From Micromonospora luteifusca (GTDB lineage: Bacteria > Actinomycetota > Actinomycetes > Mycobacteriales > Micromonosporaceae), in contig NZ_JAFBBP010000001.1 of assembly GCF_016907275.1 (NCBI RefSeq), forward strand, positions 1,116,001 through 1,180,000: a DNA stretch of 64,000 nt. The letters are read 5' to 3'. Below are positions 17,604 through 28,130 of the stretch, one piece after another (position 1 is the first letter of the stretch; every line of letters begins with the position of its first letter). The notes under the pieces are model-generated. The model was not told the DNA's origin. It did no database searches and was given only the letters and a program-made list of their open reading frames with translations. A program made the translations under genes and the position numbers.

Positions 17604-19577
17604 ATGTCCAACGACGTAACGAGTACCGACGGCGGGGCCTCGACAGCTCCGCCAACACGACGACGGCGAGCGCTCTGGGTCGCCGGCGTCGCCGGGCTGA
17701 CCGGCGTGGTCGGTCTGGCCGCCCTGGGCGGAGTGGCCGCCCGGGACGACAAGCCCACCTCCAGCCGCGCGTCCGACGCGCAGCCGTCGACCAACCGGCA
17801 GAACGTCAGCGACGCCGGAGGCGCGGACGACGGTGCCAAGAAAGACGGCGCCAAGGAGGACGGTGGCCCGGAAGACGAGTGGAGCGGCGACGACTGGAGT
17901 GGTTTCGACGACCGGTCCGGCAAGAACGACCAGGCCAAGAAGAACGACCAGGCCAAGAAGGACGAGAAGGACAAGAAGGACGAGAAGGACCGCACCAAGC
18001 AGGTCCCGTGCGACACCGACAAGCTGATCCAGGCCATCGTGTTCGCCAACAACGAGCACGGCGGTGTGCTGGAGCTGGCCAAGGGCTGCACCTACAACCT
18101 GACCCGCAACGACTACCAGGGCAACGGCCTACCGGTGATCACCGAGCGGATCACGCTCAAGGGCGAGCACACCACCATCGGCCGCGACGCCACCGCCGAC
18201 TACTTCCGGATCCTCAACGTCGGCCCCGGCGGGCACCTCACCCTGAAGGGCCTGAGCATCAAGGGTGGCCAGACCCTTCGGCAAGGGATGACCGCCGACC
18301 CGGCGACGGTCTGGGCGCCGTATTCGGCACTGGTCCGCTCGACTGCGGCCGACACGGCAGCCAAGCCGGACGTCCCGGAAGCGCCCGGGGGCAAGCCAGG
18401 CACAACGCCCGGTTCGGGCCCGGCGGCAGCAGCCAAGCCAGCGGCGGCGGCGGCCACCACAGCGGCCAAGCCAGCGGCAGCGGCAGCGGCCAAGCCCGCG
18501 ACACCGGCAGCCACACCCGCGGCAGGAACGGCAGCAGCCAAGCCCACGGCAGCCAAGGTTCCGGCGGCAGCCACCAAGGCCACCGCCACCGCGGCAGAGA
18601 CCAAGGCCACGACGGCGGCAGGGACCAAGGCCGCCACGACGGCGGCGAAGCCCGTGGTCGTGGTGGCGAAGCCGGCTGCGGCCGGACCTGCGGTGCCGCT
18701 GGTCGAGCAGCCCGGGTTCACCGACGGTGCCGGGGTGCTGGTGCAGCCCGGTGGTCGCGCGGAGATCCTGGACAGCGAGCTGCTCTACAACCAGTCCGGC
18801 GGCAACGGCGGCGGGCTGGCCAACTTCGGCAGCACCAGGCTCAGTAAGACGACAGTGGCGCACAACACCGCCTTCTTCTTCGGCGGCGGCATCTTCAATG
18901 CCGGGTTGCTCCAGGTCGACGAGTCGAAGGTCAAGGACAACAACGGGATCATCGGCGGTGGCGGCATCTCCAACGGCGCCGCCGAGATCTTCACCGATGA
19001 CGTCGACGGCGGCTCGGTCTGGGTCTACAAGAGCGAGATCACCGAGAACAAGACGCTCGGCTTCGGCGGCGGCGTCCTGGATGTCGAGGGCACCACGACG
19101 TTGCACGAGACGAAGGTCAGCGACAACACGGCGCTGCTCGCCGGCGGCGGCGTCGCGGTGGCCGACAGCCAGCTCACCCTCAAGCAGGCCACGGTGTCGA
19201 AGAACAGCACCGCTGGCGTGGGCGGCGGTGTGGCGGTCGCATTCGACAGCGCCGCGACGATCGAGAACAGCAAGATCAACGACAACACCGCGGGGTTCTT
19301 CGGCGCCGGCCTCTTCAACGAGGACAGCGTCACCACGCTGCGCGACAGCGAGGTGGCGGGCAACCGGGCCGTCGGTCGGTTCGGCAGCGGCGGCGGCATC
19401 TACAACACGGACGGTGGCGAGATCACCCTCCACCGGACGAAGGTGACGTACAACTTCGCCACCCGGCCGCCCGGTGGCATCTCCAACGGACTCTTCAGCG
19501 TGGTGAGACTGGACGACGAGTCTGAGGTGTCCGCCAACCGCCCCACGAACTGCCTGAACGTTCCCGGCTGCTTCTGA
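17604..19577 (+). CDS. secreted or membrane-anchored right-handed beta-helix protein, long paralogue
   Basis: 657 residues. A hydrophobic segment at about 18-42 (VAGVAGLTGVVGLAALGGVA) acts as signal or anchor, followed by a highly charged Lys/Asp stretch to about 130, a conserved module VPCDTDKLIQAIVFANNEHG...GGVLELAKGCTYNLTRN, an Ala/Lys/Pro/Thr-rich linker of about 100 residues, then repeated beta-helix coils with GGGI and NTA/NSTA steps typical of right-handed parallel helices, and a C-terminal NRPTNCLNVPGC. No catalytic residues are evident; such proteins can be adhesins or polysaccharide binders. ATG at 17604 follows GGAAGG. It is a tandem paralogue of the next gene, differing mainly by the expanded linker. 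Confidence 0.85.
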   Translation: MSNDVTSTDGGASTAPPTRRRRALWVAGVAGLTGVVGLAALGGVAARDDKPTSSRASDAQPSTNRQNVSDAGGADDGAKKDGAKEDGGPEDEWSGDDWSGFDDRSGKNDQAKKNDQAKKDEKDKKDEKDRTKQVPCDTDKLIQAIVFANNEHGGVLELAKGCTYNLTRNDYQGNGLPVITERITLKGEHTTIGRDATADYFRILNVGPGGHLTLKGLSIKGGQTLRQGMTADPATVWAPYSALVRSTAADTAAKPDVPEAPGGKPGTTPGSGPAAAAKPAAAAATTAAKPAAAAAAKPATPAATPAAGTAAAKPTAAKVPAAATKATATAAETKATTAAGTKAATTAAKPVVVVAKPAAAGPAVPLVEQPGFTDGAGVLVQPGGRAEILDSELLYNQSGGNGGGLANFGSTRLSKTTVAHNTAFFFGGGIFNAGLLQVDESKVKDNNGIIGGGGISNGAAEIFTDDVDGGSVWVYKSEITENKTLGFGGGVLDVEGTTTLHETKVSDNTALLAGGGVAVADSQLTLKQATVSKNSTAGVGGGVAVAFDSAATIENSKINDNTAGFFGAGLFNEDSVTTLRDSEVAGNRAVGRFGSGGGIYNTDGGEITLHRTKVTYNFATRPPGGISNGLFSVVRLDDESEVSANRPTNCLNVPGCF

Positions 19578-19605
19578 CCGGAACGGGGTGGCTGATCCAC
19601 ATAGA

Positions 19606-19655
19606 GGGTGCGTCCCTTCGAGCCGGTCGCGGCGCGGAGGGACGCACCCGTTTTG
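19606..19655 (+). terminator. Rho-independent-type terminator after long beta-helix gene
   Basis: 12-bp perfect stem gggtgcgtccct (19606-19617) / agggacgcaccc (19638-19649), followed by cgtttt. It lies 29 bp after the stop codon and before the second copy of the conserved upstream block, so the two paralogues are transcribed separately. Confidence 0.85.
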
Positions 19656-19736
19656 GCAGCTCAAGGGGGGTCGACGCCCGCATTGGGCGGCACTGGCCCT
19701 GGCGGGGTGTCCCGGCCCGTCCGGATGGGACATGAA

Positions 19737-19821
19737 CCGAATGCGGGGTTCTTTCGGATAAGCCCGCGAGGCGAGGATCCTTCTCATACGGTGGTTTTGG
19801 GAGCTACAACCGATTTGTAGC
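19737..19821 (+). promoter_or_regulatory. conserved upstream block of beta-helix gene, copy 2
   Basis: 85-bp counterpart of 17457-17542 at the same distance from the start codon. It ends in the perfect inverted repeat gctacaa-ccgat-ttgtagc (19803-19821). Downstream both leaders also share gtctggta and a purine-rich ribosome site. The retained pairing despite sequence change suggests the hairpin is read as RNA, or that it is a symmetric operator. Confidence 0.65.
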
Positions 19822-19882
19822 AGGGGACGTCCGTCTGACGGCGGCGACCCTGTCTGGTACGAGGAGAGGGCAGAGAGCTCCG

Positions 19883-21547
19883 ATGTCCAACTACCTAACG
19901 AACAACGAAGCCTCCGGGCGGGCGACGGCCAAGCGCCGCCGCAAGCTCTGGCTCGCCAGTGGCGTGGCCGGTTTGACGGGCGTGATCAGTCTCGCGGCGG
20001 TGGGCGTCGCGGGCAGCGCCGGAGCGGTCGGCCTGAACTGGAACACCGCGCAGGTCACCAAGGACGGCGACCAGCGGGGTGACGAAGGACGCGACTGGGA
20101 CAAGGACAAGGGCGAGGACCGGAACAAGGACAGGGACAGGGACAAGGACAAGGACAAGGACCACGAGCGCGGAAAGGAGGTGCCCTGCGACACCGACAAG
20201 CTGATCCAGGCGATCGTGTTCGCCAACAACAAGCACGGCGGTGTGCTGGAGCTGGCCAAGGGCTGCACCTACAACCTGACCCGCAACGACTACCAGGGCA
20301 ACGGCCTACCGGTGATCACCGAGCACATCACGCTCAAGGGTGAGCACACGACGATCGCTCGGGAAGCCACGGCGGACTACTTCCGCATCCTCAACGTCGG
20401 CGCCGGTGGCCACCTCACCATCAAGGGCCTGACCATCAAGGGTGGGCAGACCCTCGAGCTGTACAACAGCGTCGAGCCGGCCGCCGTCTGGGCGGCCTAC
20501 TCGGACTCTGAGGCGCTCGCGGCCCAGGTGAAGGCGGGCGTTCCGCTGAACGAGGCGCTCGCCGCCCGTCAGGCCAACCCGAAGGCGGGCCTGAAGGCGG
20601 CGCCGAAGGTCGCGCCGAAGGCCGCGCCGACCGCTCAGGCGGGCGTCGTCACGCCGCTCGTCGAGTACCCGGACGACACCGACGGCGCGGGCATCCTGGT
20701 CCAGCCGGGCGGCACCGCCGAGATCCTCGAGTCCGAGGTCGTCCTCAACCAGTCGGGCAGCAACGGCGGTGGCGTGGCCAACTTCGGCACCACGAAGATC
20801 TGGCACAGCACCGTCACCCGTAACACCGCCTTCTTCTTCGGCGGCGGTGTCTTCAACGCCGGCCTGCTCAAGGTCGAGGAGTCGAAGATCACGGACAACG
20901 TGGGCATCATCGGTGGTGGCGGTATCTCCAACGGCGCCGCGGAGATCTTCACCGACGACGTCGACGGCGGAACGGTCGAGCTCAAGAAGGCCGAGATCAC
21001 CGACAACAAGACGCTGGGCTTCGGCGGTGGCTACCTCGACATCGAGGGCAACACCACCGCGTACGAGACCAAGTTCGCCTCGAACAGCGCGCTCCTCGCC
21101 GGCGGTGGTCTGGCGGCGGCGGACAGCCAGCTGAACCTGCACCAGGTCACGATCGAGAAGAACAGCACCGCCGGTGTCGGTGGCGGTGTGGCCATCGCCT
21201 TCGACAGCGCGGTCACGTTCGAGAAGAGCAGCATCAAGGACAACACCGCCGGCTTCTTCGGCGGCGGGCTCTTCAACGTCGGCAGCGTCACCACGCTGCG
21301 CGACAGCGAGGTCGTCGGCAACCGGGCCCTGGGCCCGATCGGGGTCGGCGGCGGCATCTTCAACATCTTCGGAGAGGTCAACCTGCTGAAGACGAAGGTC
21401 GCCCACAACTTCTCCACCTTCGCGCCGGGCGGCGTCTTCAGCTTCTACGGAGAGGTGAACGTGGACGACAAGTCCGCGATCACCGCGAACCGCCCGACCA
21501 ACTGCCTGGCCATCCCGGGCGGGACCATCGAGAACTGCTTCGCCTGA
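19883..21547 (+). CDS. secreted or membrane-anchored right-handed beta-helix protein, short paralogue
   Basis: 554 residues and clearly homologous to the gene before it: hydrophobic segment at about 20-46 (LASGVAGLTGVISLAAVG), a Lys/Asp/Arg-rich segment of DKDKDKD type, the same CDTDKLIQAIVFANN module, then beta-helix coils and a C-terminal NRPTNCLAIPGG...CFA. Here the linker before the helix is short (KAGLKAAPKVAPKAAPTAQ) in contrast to the long Ala-rich linker of its neighbour. Codon use is similar in both, consistent with a local duplication. No enzymatic motif seen; extracellular or wall-attached role inferred from the signal segment. ATG at 19883 follows GAGGAGAGGG. Confidence 0.85.
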   Translation: MSNYLTNNEASGRATAKRRRKLWLASGVAGLTGVISLAAVGVAGSAGAVGLNWNTAQVTKDGDQRGDEGRDWDKDKGEDRNKDRDRDKDKDKDHERGKEVPCDTDKLIQAIVFANNKHGGVLELAKGCTYNLTRNDYQGNGLPVITEHITLKGEHTTIAREATADYFRILNVGAGGHLTIKGLTIKGGQTLELYNSVEPAAVWAAYSDSEALAAQVKAGVPLNEALAARQANPKAGLKAAPKVAPKAAPTAQAGVVTPLVEYPDDTDGAGILVQPGGTAEILESEVVLNQSGSNGGGVANFGTTKIWHSTVTRNTAFFFGGGVFNAGLLKVEESKITDNVGIIGGGGISNGAAEIFTDDVDGGTVELKKAEITDNKTLGFGGGYLDIEGNTTAYETKFASNSALLAGGGLAAADSQLNLHQVTIEKNSTAGVGGGVAIAFDSAVTFEKSSIKDNTAGFFGGGLFNVGSVTTLRDSEVVGNRALGPIGVGGGIFNIFGEVNLLKTKVAHNFSTFAPGGVFSFYGEVNVDDKSAITANRPTNCLAIPGGTIENCFA

Positions 21548-21555
21548 TCACCCAT

Positions 21556-21647
21556 CGGGTGACGGTGACACAGCACCCTCCGGGTGACGGTGGCACAGCA
21601 CCCTCCGGGTGACGGTGGCACAGCACCCTCCGGGTGACGGTGACACA
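21556..21647. repeat. 25-bp tandem repeat, 3.7 copies
   Basis: Units start at 21556, 21581 and 21606, with a partial fourth at 21631. Each unit begins cgggtgacggtg and ends caccctc, so neighbouring units can pair gggtg with caccc. It lies directly after the stop of the short beta-helix gene, before a terminator hairpin. Confidence 0.93.
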
Positions 21648-21664
21648 ACGGCAGCAGACCGGGA

Positions 21665-21699
21665 CCGGCCCCCTTCCGCACGACGCGGAAGGGGGCCGG
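21665..21699. terminator. 15-bp stem terminator between convergent genes
   Basis: Perfect arms 21665-21679 and 21685-21699 with loop acgac. It lies six bases from the stop of the amylopullulanase gene on the minus strand and after the beta-helix gene on the plus strand; on the plus strand it is followed by ttcat. A bidirectional terminator is likely. Confidence 0.85.
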
Positions 21700-21705
21700 T
21701 TCATG

Positions 21706-24700
21706 TCACTTCTGGACGAAGACCGCCACGCTGCGCGCCGGGACGGTGAACGTGCCCGCCGCCCGGTCGATCGAGGCCGTACGCAGCACCGGGTCGGCCG
21801 AGTCGACCAGCACCGGGTGCAGTGCCACGTCCGCACCGCGCAGACCGGTCAGCGTCTGCTTCGCCGTCTGCGGGGTGCTGTTGAAGACGACGGTCACCGA
21901 CTTCCACGGCCCGCCCAGCCCACGGGCGTCCAGGGTCATGGTCAGTACGCCCGGCGTCTCCTGTGCCCCGGACAGGGGGAACGTCACCCGCTGCTGTACC
22001 TGCTCGGCGGTGGCCAGCCCGAACACCGGCGACGACGCCCGGATGCGCAGCAACTCCGCGTACCGGGCGTCGGTGGTGTTGATCGCCGCGCAGTTCGGCA
22101 CCAGCGCCGGGTCCGCCAGCAGGGGCGACGCGTACGACCACTTGTCCTCGTTGTCAGGCGCGGGCGGCAGGCCGGCGCCGAACCCGTTGCCCTGTGCGCA
22201 GTTCCAGCGGATCTGGTTGAACCAGTCACCGGAGTTGAACGAGTTGCGGTCCAGCGACTTCGACCGCAGCCGTTCGGTGCCGGCGGTGACGAACCCGGTG
22301 CCCTGTCCCAGCACCACCGTGCCCAGCGCCAGCACCTGCATCCGGGAACGGTCCGCCGCCGTGGTGGCCTGCGGCAGCTTGTACGCCAGCGCGTCGTACA
22401 GGATCTCGTTGTCGTGCGCGTCGACGTAGGTGACGGCCTCCCCCGGCGCCGCGGTGTAACCGGCCGGGGAGCCGTTGTAGTCCACCTGCGCTCCGGTGAC
22501 CTGCTGTCCGGTGGTGTCGGTGAAGCGGTACCCGCGCAGGTTACCGGTCAGACCCACCTTGATCAGGTCGTGGGCGTGCAGCAGCCGGACCTTCTGCTCG
22601 GCCGGTGACCCGTTGACCACGTCACCGTTCGGGTCGGTGTAGAGCCCGGAGGCGAAACCCTGCACCCGCGGGTTCGCGTCGAATGGTCCACCGCCGCGCA
22701 CCGCGTCGCGCAGCCGGTCGTTGAACGTGCCGATGCCGGTGCCGGCCATGTTGGCCTGGGTGGCCTGGACGAACCGGGCGTCGTCGGCGACCTCGCCGAA
22801 GTTCCAGCCCTCGCCGTAGAGCATGATCGCCTTGCCGTCCACGCCGTCACGGGCGACGGTCAACCGGTCCAGTGCCCTGCGGACGGCCAGGATGTTGGCC
22901 TTCGGGTGGTGACCCATCAGGTCGAACCGGAATCCGTCCACTTTGTACTGTCGAGCCCAGGTGACCAGCGAGTCGACGACGAGTTTGCCCATCATGGCGT
23001 GCTCGGGCGCGGTGTTGGCGCAGCAGGTGGAGTTGGCTACCGTGCCGTCTTCCAGCAGCCGGTGGTAGTAGCCGGGCACGATCTGGTCGAGCACGGACTT
23101 CGCGTCGGTGCCGGCCGCCGATGTGTGGTTGTAGACCACGTCCATGACGACCCGCAGACCCGCGTCGTTCACCCCGGCAACCATCCGGCGGAACTCGGTG
23201 GTCCGCGCCGCGCCGACCGGGTCGACGGCGTAGCCGCCCTCCGGCACGGTGTAGTGCAACGGGTCGTACCCCCAGTTGTAGCCGTCGGTTTCGGCGACGA
23301 CGGCCACACACTTTTGCTGCTCCGCGGAGTCCGGCGGGAGCGCCGCCAGGTCGCAGGCCGGCTGGCGCTGGTCGGCCCGCTTCTCCGGGATCGTCGCGAA
23401 GTCGAACGCCGGCAGCAGGTGCAGGTGGGTGACACCGGCGTCGCCGAGCGCCTTCAGGTGGGTCATGCCGGCGGTCTTCGGGTCGGTGAAGGCGAGGAAC
23501 GTCCCTCGCCGCTCGGCCGGCACGGTGTCGTCGGCGATGGAGAAGTCCCGTACCGACAGCTCGGTGATCTGCGCCTTCGCCGGGGGCACCGGCGCCGGTT
23601 TGCGTCTCGTCCGCCAGCCCGCCGGGGCCAGTGCCGGGTCGTTCAGGTCGATCAGCTGGCTGTGCGTGGAGTCCGCCGCCAGGGCCACCGAGTACGGATC
23701 GGTCACCGACGCGGTGACCATCTTCTGCGTCGCCGGTTGCCAGGCCTGCACCTGGTACCGGTAGTACTTCCCGACCCAGGTGGAGTTGCCGCGCGCCGAC
23801 CAGACACCGGTGCGGTCGTCGCGGCGCATCGGCACCGTTCTGGGCTGGGCGGTGGGTGAGTCGAACAGTTGCAGCGTCACCGTCCGGGCGGTCGGCGCCC
23901 ACAGCGCGACGTTCGGCGTCCGACCCGCGAACGTCGGCCCGAGGGTCGCGTCGGAGGCCCGGGAGTACACGTCGTCGAGCACGCCGGGGATCTGCACGCC
24001 GGTCGCGGCGAGCAGATCCCCGGCGGCGTCGCGTTCGGTGACCAGCAGTTGCCCCCGCAGCGCCGCCGGGACCGCGGCAAGGTCCGCCCGGTCCAGGGTG
24101 AAGCTACGGTACGACCACAGGTGCGGAAACGCGGAGCGCTGGGCCTCGGTGAGCCCGTTACGCTGCGCCCGCAACGGCAACGAGGTGTACGTCCCGGTCA
24201 GCTCACCGTCGACCACGCTGACCCCGCCGGTGGGTGCGGTGATCAGCGCGTACGTCTTGCCGTCGGTCGGCGGAGTCTGCCAGGCCACGGTGGACCGGTC
24301 GATCCAGTGCGCCTTCTGCTTGCTGATGTCGGTGTCCCTGCTGGCGCTGGTCACGGTCGACGGCAGCAACCGGCCCGGCGTGGCGGCGAGCAGCCACACC
24401 TCGCGTCCCGCGCTGGTGAAGTCGAGCCGCTGGTCGTCGGGCAGGTCCTTGGTGTCGCCCTGGTGGATGATGTAGTTCAGCCCGGTGGCACCAGCCGCCA
24501 ACCCCACCCGGAACACCGCCCCGAACGCGTCGGTCGAGGTCGGCTTCAACGGGCTGGACCACTCCGTCGGGTTGGCCGCGCCGTCCCACAGGTGCAGACC
24601 CCAGCCGTCGTAGTTGCCGTCGGCCCGCCGGTAGTGGATCACGGCGGTGCCCTCCTCGGCCGGCGGGTCCGGTTCACCGGTGGCCGCCTGCCGGCTCGGG

Positions 24701-27201
24701 TAGATCGCCGGGTCGCCCTGCTTGAGCCAGACCTCTCCGGTGGACGTCACGTCGATGCTGCGGTCCTGCGCGACGTCCTTGGTGCCGCCCGCGTCGACCA
24801 CGAGGAAGCTCACCGACTTCGCGCCCGGCTTGAGCTTCACCCACGCGAACCGGCCGTAGGAGTCCTCCCCGGCGAACGGCTGACCCTTGGGAAACTCGGT
24901 GACGTACGCCGGGTCGATGTCACCCCAGGCGTACAACCCCCAGTCGTCGTACCCACCGGCGGGGCGCTGGTAGTGCACCACCGCCCACTCTCGGGACTGA
25001 CCCTGCGGCGGCGTACCCACGACGGCGGTGGACCGGGCCGTCGCGGTGCGGCCCCGGCCGTCGCGGACCACCGCCTTGTACTCGACCCGGGTGCCGCCGG
25101 CCAGCCCGGTCAGGTCGTGCTGCACCGTGTACGGCGCGTGGTCGGCGCTGCCGAGCAACGTCCACCGGCCGCCCGCGACCCGGGCGGCGACGGTGACCGT
25201 AGCGAGGGGGTCACCGGTCACCTGGGCGGTGACCGCGGCCCGGGTGGCGACCGGCGTGTTCGGGGCGGGGGCGGTGATGGTGATGCGCGGCGCTCCGGCC
25301 GGGCGTGCGATGGGGGTGCCGGCCCGGTACACCACCGCCGACAGCGGCGCCACGGTCAGCGTCAGCTTCCCGTCGGCGCCGGCCTGTTCGTCACCTGTGC
25401 CGCCGTAGATGCCGGTGAAGGTGGCGCCGGCCGACCAGGTGTCCACGGTGACAGTCTGCGCGGTGTCGGCGTTGTTCGCGGCCACCACGTACTCGGTGCG
25501 GTCGGCGGGGGCGATCCGGGAGGCGGCGAAGACGCCCGGCCCGTCGGCGGCGTACCGGGTGACCTGCACGCCGTCGCGCAGCGCCGGGTGGGCCTGGCGC
25601 AGCCGGCCCAGCTCGGCGATGGTCCGGTACAGCGGGTGGCTGGTGTCGAACTGGTCGCTGGCGTGGGTGCGGTCGGTGCCGAGCAGGTCGTCGTCGAGGT
25701 AGTCGGGAACCTTCGACCCGAACATGTCCTGCCGGGCGTCCTTGTCCCCGCCCGGGCCGGTGAAGCCCTGCTCGTCGCCGGAGTAGACGACCGGCTGGCC
25801 ACGCGTGAGGAACATCAGTTGGTGCGCGAGCTGGTCGCGGCGCAGGTGGCTGGTCGGGTCGGTGCCACCGGCGGCGACGAACGAACCGATCCGGCCCATG
25901 TCGTGGTTGCCGAGGAAGGTGGTCAGTCGACCGGCGTCGGTGTCCCGGGCGGAGTAGAGGTCGTCGCGGGCGTACACGTCGGCGAGCGCCTTCGCCGAGC
26001 CGGCACCGGCGGTGTACCCGCGCGCGGCCTCCTGGAAGGCGAAGTCGAGGGTCGCCGGCAGGCCACCCTGCCGGACGTAGCTGGAGCTGATCTCCGGATC
26101 GGCGCTGTACACCTCGCCGAACATGAAGAAGTCCTTCTTGCCGGCCTTCTCGGCGGCCCGCTCGATGCCCTGGCTGAACTGCGGCCAGAAGTCCATGTTG
26201 ACGTGCTTCACGGTGTCCAACCGGAACCCGTCGACGCCGGTCGCGCCGATCCAGTCCCCGTACGCCTTGGTCAGCCCCTGGACCACCTCGGGGCGCTCGG
26301 TCCACAGGTCGTCGAGACCGAAGAAATCGCCGTACTCGCTGTTCTCGCCGGCAAAGGTGGAGTCACCCCGGTTGTGGTACATGGTGGCGTCGTTCAGCCA
26401 GGCCGGGACCTTGACGCTCGCGTCCTTCGGCTCGGCGAACGTCGGCGTGTACGGGAACGACTCGTTGTCGACCAGCGGGAACACGCGGCTGCCGTCGGCG
26501 TAGTTACGGTCCTCGAACGCCCGCCCCTGCGCGTCGGTGTAGGGCGAGGTCGCCTTGTCCACGTACGCGTACTTGTCCTCGGCGTACTTGATGACGTCGG
26601 CGGTGTGGTTGACGATCACATCGAGGTAGATCTTGATGCCGCGCCGGTGGGCGAGCGTGACCAGCCTCTTCATTTCCTCGTTGGTGCCGAAGTGCGGATC
26701 CACCTGGGTGAAGTCGGTGATCCAGTAGCCGTGGTAGCCGGCCGAAATGTCGTTGCCGGCACCCTGCACCGGCCGGTTCTTGAAGACCGGGGCGAGCCAG
26801 ATAGCCGTGGTGCCCATGCCCTGGATGTAGTCCAGCTTGTCGATGACGCCCTTGAGGTCGCCGCCGTGGTAGAAGCCCTTGTCGGTGGGGTCGAGTCCGG
26901 TCCGCAGCCGGTCACCGGTGAGACCGCCCAGGTCGTTGCGGGGGTCACCGTTGGCGAACCGGTCCGGCAGGACGAAGTAGAACTGCTCGGCCTGCGCGGA
27001 GTTGCCGCCCGCCTTCAGCAGCGCCTCGGCGGTGGGTTCGTCGCGCCACTGGGCGGCGCCGCCGACGGCGAGGGGGGCACCGCCGGACGACCGGGGAGCC
27101 GCGGCGGCGGAATGCGCGGCGACCGGAGTGCCGCCGAGCGTGAGAGTGAGCAGGGAGACGAGGGTCAGCAAAGCGGTGCGCGGTATCGGCGGGGGTTTCA
27201 T
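21706..27201 (-). CDS. secreted amylopullulanase: GH13 alpha-amylase module + CBM41-like domains + GH13 pullulanase module
   Basis: 1831 residues. Signal peptide at 1-~38 ([16 protein letters not shown]). A first GH13 module (about 55-620) shows [27 protein letters not shown] and FLGNHDMGR, containing the Asp nucleophile and Glu acid. After an E-set domain come two CBM41/PUD-like domains ([21 protein letters not shown] near 742 and [21 protein letters not shown] near 853). The C-terminal pullulanase module shows [13 protein letters not shown] near 1350, FRFDLMGHH near 1425, [10 protein letters not shown] near 1462 and [12 protein letters not shown] near 1590. It should hydrolyse alpha-1,4 and alpha-1,6 bonds of starch, pullulan or glycogen outside the cell. 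ATG at 27201 follows AGAGGAAGG. Large, but normal for actinobacterial pullulanase-type alpha-1,6-glucosidases. Confidence 0.95.
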   Translation of the reverse strand: MKPPPIPRTALLTLVSLLTLTLGGTPVAAHSAAAAPRSSGGAPLAVGGAAQWRDEPTAEALLKAGGNSAQAEQFYFVLPDRFANGDPRNDLGGLTGDRLRTGLDPTDKGFYHGGDLKGVIDKLDYIQGMGTTAIWLAPVFKNRPVQGAGNDISAGYHGYWITDFTQVDPHFGTNEEMKRLVTLAHRRGIKIYLDVIVNHTADVIKYAEDKYAYVDKATSPYTDAQGRAFEDRNYADGSRVFPLVDNESFPYTPTFAEPKDASVKVPAWLNDATMYHNRGDSTFAGENSEYGDFFGLDDLWTERPEVVQGLTKAYGDWIGATGVDGFRLDTVKHVNMDFWPQFSQGIERAAEKAGKKDFFMFGEVYSADPEISSSYVRQGGLPATLDFAFQEAARGYTAGAGSAKALADVYARDDLYSARDTDAGRLTTFLGNHDMGRIGSFVAAGGTDPTSHLRRDQLAHQLMFLTRGQPVVYSGDEQGFTGPGGDKDARQDMFGSKVPDYLDDDLLGTDRTHASDQFDTSHPLYRTIAELGRLRQAHPALRDGVQVTRYAADGPGVFAASRIAPADRTEYVVAANNADTAQTVTVDTWSAGATFTGIYGGTGDEQAGADGKLTLTVAPLSAVVYRAGTPIARPAGAPRITITAPAPNTPVATRAAVTAQVTGDPLATVTVAARVAGGRWTLLGSADHAPYTVQHDLTGLAGGTRVEYKAVVRDGRGRTATARSTAVVGTPPQGQSREWAVVHYQRPAGGYDDWGLYAWGDIDPAYVTEFPKGQPFAGEDSYGRFAWVKLKPGAKSVSFLVVDAGGTKDVAQDRSIDVTSTGEVWLKQGDPAIYPSRQAATGEPDPPAEEGTAVIHYRRADGNYDGWGLHLWDGAANPTEWSSPLKPTSTDAFGAVFRVGLAAGATGLNYIIHQGDTKDLPDDQRLDFTSAGREVWLLAATPGRLLPSTVTSASRDTDISKQKAHWIDRSTVAWQTPPTDGKTYALITAPTGGVSVVDGELTGTYTSLPLRAQRNGLTEAQRSAFPHLWSYRSFTLDRADLAAVPAALRGQLLVTERDAAGDLLAATGVQIPGVLDDVYSRASDATLGPTFAGRTPNVALWAPTARTVTLQLFDSPTAQPRTVPMRRDDRTGVWSARGNSTWVGKYYRYQVQAWQPATQKMVTASVTDPYSVALAADSTHSQLIDLNDPALAPAGWRTRRKPAPVPPAKAQITELSVRDFSIADDTVPAERRGTFLAFTDPKTAGMTHLKALGDAGVTHLHLLPAFDFATIPEKRADQRQPACDLAALPPDSAEQQKCVAVVAETDGYNWGYDPLHYTVPEGGYAVDPVGAARTTEFRRMVAGVNDAGLRVVMDVVYNHTSAAGTDAKSVLDQIVPGYYHRLLEDGTVANSTCCANTAPEHAMMGKLVVDSLVTWARQYKVDGFRFDLMGHHPKANILAVRRALDRLTVARDGVDGKAIMLYGEGWNFGEVADDARFVQATQANMAGTGIGTFNDRLRDAVRGGGPFDANPRVQGFASGLYTDPNGDVVNGSPAEQKVRLLHAHDLIKVGLTGNLRGYRFTDTTGQQVTGAQVDYNGSPAGYTAAPGEAVTYVDAHDNEILYDALAYKLPQATTAADRSRMQVLALGTVVLGQGTGFVTAGTERLRSKSLDRNSFNSGDWFNQIRWNCAQGNGFGAGLPPAPDNEDKWSYASPLLADPALVPNCAAINTTDARYAELLRIRASSPVFGLATAEQVQQRVTFPLSGAQETPGVLTMTLDARGLGGPWKSVTVVFNSTPQTAKQTLTGLRGADVALHPVLVDSADPVLRTASIDRAAGTFTVPARSVAVFVQK

Positions 27202-27253
27202 CGACGCCTTCCTCTGGTCGCTGATTGGCCGCACGCTAACCCTTGCCGAAAAA

Positions 27254-27302
27254 TTCTGCAATACCTTGCAAACACGGTCGCAACAAAGCAGCAACCTTGC
27301 AG
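27254..27302 (-). promoter_or_regulatory. TTGCA-type motifs upstream of amylopullulanase (MalR-like sites)
   Basis: Three related motifs within 50 bp upstream of the gene: ttctgcaa (27254-27261), cttgca (27265-27270) and cttgcag (27296-27302). Repeated CTTGCAG-type hexamers or heptamers are the sites of the LacI-family maltose repressor MalR/Reg1 in Streptomyces. The gene is a starch enzyme, so maltodextrin-responsive control is a good hypothesis. No malR gene is in the window. Confidence 0.55.
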
Positions 27303-27322
27303 AAGCGCCGTGTTCGTCGAGG

Positions 27323-28030
27323 TCAGAACCCGCTGCAGCGCACCCCGTCGACCGTGCACACCCGCGGCGTACTGGAAGTCCGCTCCATGTGGAACCGCAA
27401 CGACACCGAACCACCAGGCCGCACGTCCACCCCACTGACGTACGTGAAGCCACTGCCGGCCTGCCGGACCGTCCCCTGTGGAACGCCCTCCACCCAGGTG
27501 GTCACCAACCGCCCACCGGAGAACTCCAGCACCACCGTCCAACCACGGCTCTCGGTGGACGCGTTGACCATCGACACCTCGCCGATGAAACCCCCGTCGA
27601 AGCTCTGCACCACCCGGTACCGCCCACTCACCGCCGGCCGCCCCTGCGGGGCCCGGCTCGGCGACCGCGTCACCGTCGGCCCACTCGTCGGGCCGACAGA
27701 CGGGCTCCCCGACGGTGACCGCGACCCGGCCACGGCACTCGGCGGCAGCCCACTCGCACGCCCCGACAACCCCGGCAGCACCGGGGCCGGCGACGACGCC
27801 GAAGCCGACACCGACGTGGGTGCGCTCGGCGCGACGACCGCCGACGGGAGCGGCAACGCCGGCGGCACCGGCGGGCCGTCCGGCGCGGGACTACGGCCCC
27901 GGTACGCGCCCAGGGCCACGAAGAGCAGGACCACCATCACGACGACACCAGCGCCCACCACGATCCAGGGCGACGACACGATCGCAACCGGACCGTGGGG
28001 CAGCCGTGGGGCACGACGAATGCCGGACAT
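27323..28030 (-). CDS. membrane-anchored CBM2-like (cellulose-binding fold) protein A
   Basis: 235 residues: short cytoplasmic N-terminus, one transmembrane helix at about 20-42 (IVVGAGVVVMVVLLFVALGAY), a ~75-residue Ser/Pro/Thr/Ala linker, then a C-terminal domain of about 100 residues with CBM2 character (YRVVQSFDGGFIGEVSMVN, RGWTVVLEFSGG, and a Cys pair in CTVDGVRC). No catalytic domain. It probably displays a carbohydrate- or wall-binding domain on the cell surface. The next gene downstream on this strand side encodes a paralogue, and the amylopullulanase gene follows; all point the same way. ATG at 28030. Confidence 0.82.
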   Translation of the reverse strand: MSGIRRAPRLPHGPVAIVSSPWIVVGAGVVVMVVLLFVALGAYRGRSPAPDGPPVPPALPLPSAVVAPSAPTSVSASASSPAPVLPGLSGRASGLPPSAVAGSRSPSGSPSVGPTSGPTVTRSPSRAPQGRPAVSGRYRVVQSFDGGFIGEVSMVNASTESRGWTVVLEFSGGRLVTTWVEGVPQGTVRQAGSGFTYVSGVDVRPGGSVSLRFHMERTSSTPRVCTVDGVRCSGF

Positions 28031-28130
28031 GAACCTCCCTCAGCGGACCGTCCGGGCAGCCTAACGACCGACGGCCGGGGCCGGAAGCGCCGACAGCCCA
28101 GTCCCGCCGCGCCACCGACCCGTCCCCAAC

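Noticed and set aside
23869..27438. 1189-codon reading antisense to the amylopullulanase
   Set aside because: Composition of the sense gene produces stop-free antisense frames; residue content is Arg/Gly/Val-rich without any fold.
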